A stretch of DNA of 64,000 bases from Vreelandella neptunia. Lineage in GTDB: Bacteria > Pseudomonadota > Gammaproteobacteria > Pseudomonadales > Halomonadaceae. The stretch is from positions 62,001-126,000 of the forward strand of contig NZ_JHQL01000005.1 of the NCBI RefSeq assembly GCF_000712975.1, given 5' to 3'. Within the stretch, counting starts at the first letter, position 1; each line of letters begins with the position of its first letter. Both the position numbers and the translations under genes were made by a program. Shown piece after piece: positions 36,229 through 46,213 of the stretch. The notes below the pieces were generated by a model, which was given only the letters and a program-made list of their open reading frames with translations, had not been told where the DNA came from and ran no database searches.

Positions 36229-36430
36229 ATGCTTTTAATGAGAGTAACGCAGATTTCGAGTCGCGCGTGGTAAGCCCCAACGCACCCGCAACAAAAGCCC
36301 GACGCGAAAGCACGGCGCAGCGGTGCGATGGGCATACACTTCAACGCTGCCAGGGCGACAGCGCACGGCCAATGGGCGGGCTGCCCGCAATGCGTGATTT
36401 TCTGAACTGCCTGTGCGGCTAACATTTCCT

Positions 36431-36528
36431 GCGTGCCACCCTAACCCGTCAATCCCGCATGCCACCCGACCCCGTCATTCCCGCATGCCACCCGATCCCG
36501 TCATTCCCGCATGCTTTTAGCGGGAATC
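36431..36528. repeat. 26-bp tandem repeat (3 copies) ending in a hairpin
   Basis: Units at 36431-36456, 36457-36482 and 36483-36508 share the core GCATGCCACCCGA then CCCGTCATTCCC, with a few changes in the first copy. The last unit runs into ATTCCCGC-ATGCTTTTA-GCGGGAAT, an 8-bp stem (about 36504-36528). This GTCATTCCCGC...GCGGGAATCC form resembles dispersed intergenic repeats of many proteobacteria. Confidence 0.8.
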
Positions 36529-36624
36529 CATTTTGACCTTGGTATTCTTGCTACTGCAGGAAAGGTCACTCCTCCTACACGCGTAGTGAAGGAACACACA
36601 AGCCCCCGACAGCATCACCAGCAC

Positions 36625-39600
36625 CAGAAACATCTCAGCAGTGCGGGGATCGGCGCTGAGCCAAAATCGAAAACTCTGGCCGATGCGGTTCATCCCCGCG
36701 GGTGCGGGGATCGGAGAACATGCAGCACTACCAAAGCGAGTGTGTGCGCTTCATCCCCGCGGGTGCGGGGATCGGATCGACGGCGCTGATCATGTGACGT
36801 ATCAGAGCGGTTCATCCCCGCGGGTGCGGGGATCGGCAGATCTCGCGATCGAACGGCTTTCAAAACATCGGTTCATCCCCGCGGGTGCGGGGATCGGAGC
36901 GCCACCCGTACCACCCATCCCCATCATGCCGGTTCATCCCCGCGGGTGCGGGGATCGGATTGCCCAGCGTGACCGTTTGGTGGCTTTCTACGGTTCATCC
37001 CCGCGGGTGCGGGGATCGGCTGCATGAACTCGCCAACACGGTCATTAACATCGGTTCATCCCCGCGGGTGCGGGGATCGGAGCCTGCTGTCAGCCAGCAT
37101 GGAACGACTTAACGGTTCATCCCCGCGGGTGCGGGGATCGGCTGCATAGCTTCATTGACAGAGGTAACTACAGCGGTTCATCCCCGCGGGTGCGGGGATC
37201 GGATCCAGCAGCCCGACTCTTCATCGACGATATACGGTTCATCCCCGCGGGTGCGGGGATCGGCACGCTGTTAACGGTCACGCCCAGCGCTTCGGCGGTT
37301 CATCCCCGCGGGTGCGGGGATCGGCGGTAGAGCTGCAGGTAACCGCCTTCGGGCACCGGTTCATCCCCGCGGGTGCGGGGATCGGATTCGTGAATAATCA
37401 TCCCGTCAACCATGACGCGGTTCATCCCCGCGGGTGCGGGGATCGGTCAATGATCTCGATGCGCTTATCCCTAATCTGCGGTTCATCCCCGCGGGTGCGG
37501 GGATCGGTTTGCCATCAATACCGGACTGCCTTGGAACAGCGGTTCATCCCCGCGGGTGCGGGGATCGGTACTGAGGAAGCGTGATATGCAGCAGTTCCCA
37601 CGGTTCATCCCCGCGGGTGCGGGGATCGGTCGTTGACGTTCTCCCAGTCCTTTAGCAAGCCCGGTTCATCCCCGCGGGTGCGGGGATCGGATCACGAAAC
37701 GCATTCCATGCCTTTTTGTAGTCGGTTCATCCCCGCGGGTGCGGGGATCGGCGATGGCAAGAACGACCGTGCCACCCTTAGCCACGGTTCATCCCCGCGG
37801 GTGCGGGGATCGGGCACTTAATGCCTACTGTCAGCCCTGTGGCGGCGGTTCATCCCCGCGGGTGCGGGGATCGGATCAGTTCCAGCGCTTCGTCACCCAG
37901 ACGGGTCGGTTCATCCCCGCGGGTGCGGGGATCGGACATAGTCGTTACGGGCAGCGACATAAGGAGACGGTTCATCCCCGCGGGTGCGGGGATCGGCTAA
38001 GATGCCTAGCTTTTACTTTTGGGTCTTGCGGTTCATCCCCGCGGGTGCGGGGATCGGAGACACAACGCACGTTCGACATCGGCCACGCGCGGTTCATCCC
38101 CGCGGGTGCGGGGATCGGTAAACTACGGGTGATAGGCTTGTCGGCCACCCCGGTTCATCCCCGCGGGTGCGGGGATCGGAGGTCATTGCGCAGTGCCAAA
38201 AAACAGGCCAGCGGTTCATCCCCGCGGGTGCGGGGATCGGCGCCGAACGATGCAGCGCCGCGTAAATACTGTCGGTTCATCCCCGCGGGTGCGGGGATCG
38301 GTGGTACTCAGATTTACGGCGGTCGTTAATGCCCGGTTCATCCCCGCGGGTGCGGGGATCGGCTGTCTAATTTCTAAATCATGCACTGCAAAGGCGGTTC
38401 ATCCCCGCGGGTGCGGGGATCGGAGCAGGCCATGCCTAACATTGACGTTTCAAACCGGTTCATCCCCGCGGGTGCGGGGATCGGCTAATAGGCCAGTCTC
38501 ATCATCGAGATTGCTACGGTTCATCCCCGCGGGTGCGGGGATCGGTGCCCAAATTTCACCAGGGCGATTAATAGCAACGGTTCATCCCCGCGGGTGCGGG
38601 GATCGGCACTCGACTCTTTCGCCACCTCACGCAACCGGCGGTTCATCCCCGCGGGTGCGGGGATCGGGTTAGCCGGGGCCGTGGGCGGCGGGTTGCTGCC
38701 GGTTCATCCCCGCGGGTGCGGGGATCGGATAGCGAGAACGCACGCATCCAAAAGTTAATTCGGTTCATCCCCGCGGGTGCGGGGATCGGAGGTGCCAAGA
38801 TTCTGTGCCCTGCTCCAAATCCGGTTCATCCCCGCGGGTGCGGGGATCGGGCGGTCGGCCTTCTCAATAGCTTTATCGCGCTGGGTTCATCCCCGCGGGT
38901 GCGGGGATCGGAACGTAACCCGTTGGCGGGATATTAATAGAATCGGTTCATCCCCGCGGGTGCGGGGATCGGCGAAAGAAAGCCCACCTTCAGGTTTTTT
39001 CTCGCGGTTCATCCCCGCGGGTGCGGGGATCGGGGGGTCGAAGTCAACGAAAAGCACTTTGTAGCCGGTTCATCCCCGCGGGTGCGGGGATCGGGCTAGC
39101 GGCGCATCTTTAGAAAAGCCAATTTTCGGTTCATCCCCGCGGGTGCGGGGATCGGTGCTCAAGACAGCGCGCCGTTTCCGGGCATCGCGGTTCATCCCCG
39201 CGGGTGCGGGGATCGGTTCGGTGGCTCCTGGGAAACCAAAGACGGCGGCGGTTCATCCCCGCGGGTGCGGGGATCGGGCCTTGGCTAGGTCTAGCTCATC
39301 GCGGTAGTGCGGTTCATCCCCGCGGGTGCGGGGATCGGTTCAAAAGGAGAAAGCAAATGCAGTGGCGTAACGGTTCATCCCCGCGGGTGCGGGGATCGGC
39401 AGATTAGCGACACAACAGAGACAGATCAAGCCGGTTCATCCCCGCGGGTGCGGGGATCGGAAGCTCGCGGTTAATCGTTGCATTCGCTCTACCGGTTCAT
39501 CCCCGCGGGTGCGGGGATCGGGTTTCATCAAACGCGCCCCACTGGCTGGCGAACGGTTCATCCCCGCGGGTGCGGGGATCGGAAAACGCCGCGTCAAGTC

Positions 39601-42600
39601 ATCTTTGTTTTTCACGGTTCATCCCCGCGGGTGCGGGGATCGGCCGCTGAATCTCTTTCGAGATGCGCTCGCTGGCGGTTCATCCCCGCGGGTGCGGGGA
39701 TCGGGTGTTTAGGGGGTGAAGATGAATGAGCCAAAGCGGTTCATCCCCGCGGGTGCGGGGATCGGAAGATCAGTGTCACCAATGTTCGTGATTCTCACGG
39801 TTCATCCCCGCGGGTGCGGGGATCGGTGTTTCAGGATGCACAGACGGCGGTAGGACGTCGGTTCATCCCCGCGGGTGCGGGGATCGGTCTTTTTGTTCCA
39901 GGCACCACGCCTGCCAATACGGTTCATCCCCGCGGGTGCGGGGATCGGTGGGCGAACAGGCGCATCGCCTAGACTCCACGCGGTTCATCCCCGCGGGTGC
40001 GGGGATCGGCGGCGTTGTCGTAAAGGTCACGCGGGTCTGCGCGGTTCATCCCCGCGGGTGCGGGGATCGGATCGATACACCAGCGTGTCACCAGACGCAA
40101 TGCGGTTCATCCCCGCGGGTGCGGGGATCGGGACACCTACCCAGAGCAGTTGATTGAAGCATACGGTTCATCCCCGCGGGTGCGGGGATCGGAGCAGGAG
40201 GTGTGCAGCCCTCTACGCTCTATGCGGTTCATCCCCGCGGGTGCGGGGATCGGGCAACAAAGTCGCCAATTCGGTCGTTAACGTCCGGTTCATCCCCGCG
40301 GGTGCGGGGATCGGAGCAGGAGGTGTGCAGCCCTCTACGCTATATGCGGTTCATCCCCGCGGGTGCGGGGATCGGGGGCTTTTTCATGCCTAGAGGAAAG
40401 CAAATGGCGGTTCATCCCCGCGGGTGCGGGGATCGGATACCGAAAATAGGATCATCCGGGTTCGGCAGCGGTTCATCCCCGCGGGTGCGGGGATCGGACC
40501 CACGGCACCGACGCAATCAGCTTGGCGCGCGGTTCATCCCCGCGGGTGCGGGGATCGGGGACTTCCCCGAGCGCATGGAGACACAATATGGCGGTTCATC
40601 CCCGCGGGTGCGGGGATCGGGCGGGCGATATTGTCAGCTTTGCAGAGAGAGGCGGTTCATCCCCGCGGGTGCGGGGATCGGGTTTTTAAGGTCATAGATA
40701 TAGGAGTAGTAGGCGGTTCATCCCCGCGGGTGCGGGGATCGGCCAGTGCAATACCGCTGGAACACTCGGTTTATCGGTTCATCCCCGCGGGTGCGGGGAT
40801 CGGTTTTAATGCCTCGGCAAACTCGGCGCGGGGATCGGTTCATCCCCGCGGGTGCGGGGATCGGCCACACAGGCGGTTCCAGGGTGCCATCCGAACCGGT
40901 TCATCCCCGCGGGTGCGGGGATCGGCCTATACCACCTTCCGCAAGCAGATCCAGGCGCGGTTCATCCCCGCGGGTGCGGGGATCGGTATGTACTTCTCGC
41001 CGTTGTCGTCCTCGAACTCGGTTCATCCCCGCGGGTGCGGGGATCGGTTGAAGGTTCGTCAGGTGACGTTCGCCCTCCCCGGTTCATCCCCGCGGGTGCG
41101 GGGATCGGACGCCCACTTGTCCGCTAGGGATGCGTCCGCCCGGTTCATCCCCGCGGGTGCGGGGATCGGAGATAGAATAGAACGTTTAAAAGTATCTAGC
41201 TCGGTTCATCCCCGCGGGTGCGGGGATCGGAAGAATATGGGAAAGGCGTTGTAGCTGGATGGCGGTTCATCCCCGCGGGTGCGGGGATCGGGTATTGGCC
41301 GAGCGTAAAGACAACCGAGGCTTTCGGTTCATCCCCGCGGGTGCGGGGATCGGGCCTGGCACACCCGCGAGGATCGTTTCACTGACGGTTCATCCCCGCG
41401 GGTGCGGGGATCGGCGCTATGCAGGCACAAACGTGGCCCCGAATGGCGGTTCATCCCCGCGGGTGCGGGGATCGGGAGTCCTAAAAAATGAAAGTAGCTG
41501 TCATGAACGGTTCATCCCCGCGGGTGCGGGGATCGGAATAGGTAGCCAAACATCAGGATTGTCCCCTACGGTTCATCCCCGCGGGTGCGGGGATCGGGAG
41601 CGTATAAGATCAAACTCTGTTTCTGACAACGGTTCATCCCCGCGGGTGCGGGGATCGGTGCATACCGTTGAGCACGGGCTGGATAGCCTGTGGTTCATCC
41701 CCGCGGGTGCGGGGATCGGCTGTACGAATGCCTGGCGGGCACCTGCAATACCGGTTCATCCCCGCGGGTGCGGGGATCGGTAGCTCCATTCTGTAAACCA
41801 ATCGGAGCGAGACGGTTCATCCCCGCGGGTGCGGGGATCGGTATTAGGTATCCTAAGCTCCCTGATGAGTCCCCGGTTCATCCCCGCGGGTGCGGGGATC
41901 GGCGAAAAAGAAGAAATGGCACAGCAAATAGTAGCGGTTCATCCCCGCGGGTGCGGGGATCGGTGGTTCTTGGTCGGTCTTTGAGATTGAACAGCTGGTT
42001 CATCCCCGCGGGTGCGGGGATCGGGCGATATAGGCACGGGCAATCAACAAATACAGCGGTTCATCCCCGCGGGTGCGGGGATCGGGCTACCATTAGACGA
42101 AGCTGAAGCGCTAGTAGCGGTTCATCCCCGCGGGTGCGGGGATCGGGCTATTAATCTCATTTAATTTACTAACACAATCGGTTCATCCCCGCGGGTGCGG
42201 GGATCGGATGAATACCCAAGAGGGAAGAGATATTTCAAACGGTTCATCCCCGCGGGTGCGGGGATCGGCCCCGCGCGTCTCGTCCCTTCGGGTAACGATC
42301 CGGTTCATCCCCGCGGGTGCGGGGATCGGACACAAGGCAAGCATTTAGGCGTAAAAGAGTGCGGTTCATCCCCGCGGGTGCGGGGATCGGGCGTCCTATC
42401 TCGTCAACGGCGATGCCAGCGGCGGTTCATCCCCGCGGGTGCGGGGATCGGAGCTCGGCAACCAGTTTTTGCTGGGTCTGAACCGGTTCATCCCCGCGGG
42501 TGCGGGGATCGGATCCTCGGCTTCGGTGCGCTCTGCGTCCCATGCGGTTCATCCCCGCGGGTGCGGGGATCGGTTGAGTCAGAACTAAACGATTAACACG

Positions 42601-45600
42601 CCTCCCGGTTCATCCCCGCGGGTGCGGGGATCGGAGCTGTGTACTCGCTCGGCGCGAGGGGGCTTGCGGTTCATCCCCGCGGGTGCGGGGATCGGGGCTT
42701 GGGCTTGGACTTGAGAATTACCATTATTCGGTTCATCCCCGCGGGTGCGGGGATCGGGGATGGGGTTGTTGAGGAGTCACTATGACCAGCGGTTCATCCC
42801 CGCGGGTGCGGGGATCGGAACACGCCTGCCCCGTGGCGTTAATAGCGGGGCGGTTCATCCCCGCGGGTGCGGGGATCGGGCCCCATGCGCCGCACAAGAC
42901 GCGGATCATGCCGGTTCATCCCCGCGGGTGCGGGGATCGGCCTTTACTGAACTCTCGGCCTAAGTCGCTGGCCGGTTCATCCCCGCGGGTGCGGGGATCG
43001 GCTCCCGGCCGCTTTCATCGACATAAGGAACGCCGGTTCATCCCCGCGGGTGCGGGGATCGGTAGCCTTTTGTTTCTTGCGCTCCTTTTTTTGGCGGTTC
43101 ATCCCCGCGGGTGCGGGGATCGGCCTGGGAGAAGGGCGCTTAACGCTATTACATACGGTTCATCCCCGCGGGTGCGGGGATCGGAGTTCTTGTAGCTTAT
43201 CAGGCGTATTTAACGGCGGTTCATCCCCGCGGGTGCGGGGATCGGGTCACAGCGCTGTTCGATATTGTGCAGTATGGCGGTTCATCCCCGCGGGTGCGGG
43301 GATCGGGGGCTGGAGCGCCCCTTCTTATCGCTAATTGGCGGTTCATCCCCGCGGGTGCGGGGATCGGGTCGTGCATAGATGCGCCACGGTGCAGTCGTAC
43401 GGTTCATCCCCGCGGGTGCGGGGATCGGGATGGCAAGCACGACAGTGCCGCCTTTAGCGACGGTTCATCCCCGCGGGTGCGGGGATCGGTGGCCAACTGC
43501 CTGCGCCATGTTTCCGCTTAGCGGTTCATCCCCGCGGGTGCGGGGATCGGATCGCCACGTTCAGTGCTATCCAGCTCCTCAACGGTTCATCCCCGCGGGT
43601 GCGGGGATCGGAGTTTTTCAGGGAATGGTGCCGGGTGGCTGGTCGGTTCATCCCCGCGGGTGCGGGGATCGGGTAATCATCGTCACCGCTTGCTCGCAAT
43701 GTACCGGTTCATCCCCGCGGGTGCGGGGATCGGTTCTTGACGCCGATATGGAAGTCCAGGGTGTGCGGTTCATCCCCGCGGGTGCGGGGATCGGGACCAA
43801 GGGCGCGGAAGGCCGGAAACACCACGCGGTTCATCCCCGCGGGTGCGGGGATCGGACATGAAGGCTCCTTTATCAATCCAGCATGCGCGGTTCATCCCCG
43901 CGGGTGCGGGGATCGGGTGGCCCTAGTGGCATTAAAAATATTATCAATCGGTTCATCCCCGCGGGTGCGGGGATCGGAATTAAACGATATGTCAGACACG
44001 GATAAGGCCGCGGTTCATCCCCGCGGGTGCGGGGATCGGAACTAAAACCACGTTCCGATGCCGCTAAGCAACGGTTCATCCCCGCGGGTGCGGGGATCGG
44101 GTTTGATGCTGGTTTAGGGGCTTTTGCTTTAACGGTTCATCCCCGCGGGTGCGGGGATCGGATGATCGCTTTATACGATCTGAAGAATCCCCGCGGTTCA
44201 TCCCCGCGGGTGCGGGGATCGGTAACTTTCTCTGATAAGAACATGAATAAGCAACGGTTCATCCCCGCGGGTGCGGGGATCGGTCCTCAGCTCGGTTTCT
44301 GGCGAAGGCTCTTTGCGGTTCATCCCCGCGGGTGCGGGGATCGGTTGTATATATTCTCATCACTCACTCCCCTCTGCGGTTCATCCCCGCGGGTGCGGGG
44401 ATCGGGTACTCGACGCGAATCTCCTGGCCTTGCAGCGCGGTTCATCCCCGCGGGTGCGGGGATCGGTCAACGTGCTTTGAGTTCCAGCGCTTGCGGTACG
44501 GTTCATCCCCGCGGGTGCGGGGATCGGATTTTGATCTTACGAAGTGTAACAGCGTCTAACGGTTCATCCCCGCGGGTGCGGGGATCGGCATGGCAGTACC
44601 GTTTTTACGCTTTACGCCTGCGGTTCATCCCCGCGGGTGCGGGGATCGGGTTGTGATGTTCATTGTTTGCCCTCTTATGAGCGGTTCATCCCCGCGGGTG
44701 CGGGGATCGGTTTCCGGCATTCCATGCCTGTGCGAAGTGCTGGCGGTTCATCCCCGCGGGTGCGGGGATCGGACTATTAGTTTTTTCATAATTATTCTTC
44801 CCCGCGGTTCATCCCCGCGGGTGCGGGGATCGGGCGCTGGCATTGTTTAGTCGTTGGTTTCATAGGGGTTCATCCCCGCGGGTGCGGGGATCGGGCGGCT
44901 TTTTTAACTGCGCTTGCTCAAACTTGCGGTTCATCCCCGCGGGTGCGGGGATCGGTGATGGGCGCAACACATCCAGCACCACATTTACGGTTCATCCCCG
45001 CGGGTGCGGGGATCGGAATCTCAGTTATTTCGAACTGCCCTGCTAGGTCGGTTCATCCCCGCGGGTGCGGGGATCGGTGGGCAAGCAGGCACACCGTCTA
45101 GATTCAACCCGGTTCATCCCCGCGGGTGCGGGGATCGGATGTCTTGCAGGCGCTGGTCAATGTCGCGCCGCGGTTCATCCCCGCGGGTGCGGGGATCGGG
45201 TACCCGGCACTCTCGCGAGCTACAACATTGCCGGTTCATCCCCGCGGGTGCGGGGATCGGGATCGACGTAGATGATTAGGCCTGGCTCATACCGGTTCAT
45301 CCCCGCGGGTGCGGGGATCGGCTCACCAGCAACGCGAGCAGCAAAGCCGCAAGCGGTTCATCCCCGCGGGTGCGGGGATCGGCCGTTTTGATCCTGCCAT
45401 TTGCGCGTTTGCATCGGTTCATCCCCGCGGGTGCGGGGATCGGTATCCCCGTGGTTAATCGTGACGCGAATCCAACGGTTCATCCCCGCGGGTGCGGGGA
45501 TCGGTTCTGCTTGAGCAAATCAGAGCGCGACTGGTACGGTTCATCCCCGCGGGTGCGGGGATCGGCTGAACGTCACGGTGTGCTTGCTGGCGTCGTGCGG

Positions 45601-45809
45601 TTCATCCCCGCGGGTGCGGGGATCGGCCAAAAGCGCTCCACAAATTCTCAAGACATCTCGGTTCATCCCCGCGGGTGCGGGGATCGGTCTCGCACCTGAT
45701 CAGCAAAGGCGCCTAGTGGCGGTTCATCCCCGCGGGTGCGGGGATCGGTCTTGCGAACCAAGGCATCCTTCTCTTCATCGCGGTTCATCCCCGCGGGTGC
45801 GGGGATCGG
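36625..45809 (-). CRISPR. Type I-E CRISPR array, 150 full repeats plus one degenerate, 150 spacers
   Basis: The 29-bp repeat, read on the minus strand (crRNA sense), begins CCGATCCCCGC and ends GCGGGGATGAACCG. It has an 8-bp ATCCCCGC/GCGGGGAT hairpin stem and the ATGAACCG 5' handle typical of I-E. Full repeats start at 36686 and the last at 45781. Walking every interval gives 149 spacers between full repeats: 143 of 32 nt and six of 33 nt. One more spacer (36654-36685) lies next to a degenerate repeat at 36625-36653 in which only the 13 bases GTGCGGGGATCGG are intact, so that is the trailer end. The leader and cas2 adjoin the 45809 end, so new spacers enter there. Nearly all repeats are identical, as expected of an active array. 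Variants: position 1 (plus strand) is G at 38883 and 44866 and T at 41691 and 41996; the repeat at 36747 has CGCTTC. Confidence 0.98.
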
Positions 45810-45919
45810 ACTAGTTGTAGATAATTGATCTACAAAAAGAAAATAGCAGATAAAAAATTTACCGGCTATTTTGCTTACTTTTTAACCAGATCAAATTATT
45901 AAAGATCAAATAAAATCAG
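45810..45919 (-). promoter_or_regulatory. CRISPR leader
   Basis: The 110 bases between the first repeat and the cas2 stop are strongly AT-rich, as leaders are. Immediately next to the array is an 8-bp inverted repeat (45815-45835). An IHF-like sequence (ATCAA, N4, TTA at 45890-45901, plus strand) lies about 80 bases from the repeat. The array promoter and the integration signals should be here. Confidence 0.85.
45815..45835. repeat. Leader-anchoring palindrome beside the first repeat
   Basis: TTGTAGAT-AATTG-ATCTACAA, an exact 8-bp inverted repeat starting 6 bases from the newest CRISPR repeat. It could bind a host factor or Cas1-Cas2 during spacer integration, or be part of the crRNA promoter. 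Confidence 0.65.

Positions 45920-46213
<294 letters not shown>

Larger units (their letters stand above)
36179..36624. other. Gene-free stretch between the 35864 gene and the array trailer end
   Basis: About 445 bases with a hairpin (36205-36228), a GC-rich non-coding part, and the 26-base tandem repeats at 36431-36508. Frames here have poor composition and no ribosome sites. No leader or extra cas gene is seen on this side of the array. Confidence 0.5.

Noticed and set aside
36096-36465. Frames in the GC-rich stretch before the array
   Set aside because: Overlapping frames on both strands, no ribosome sites, no known motif; treated as non-coding.
43873-44079. Minus-strand frame with DPRTRGDEP blocks
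   Set aside because: Also a translation of CRISPR repeats, this time in crRNA sense.
36511-45814. Dozens of plus-strand frames of 60-280 codons with repeated FIPAGAGIG, VHPRGCGDR and SSPRVRGS blocks
   Set aside because: These are the three reading frames of the 29-bp CRISPR repeat, which has no stop in its plus-strand frames. They are artefacts, not proteins.
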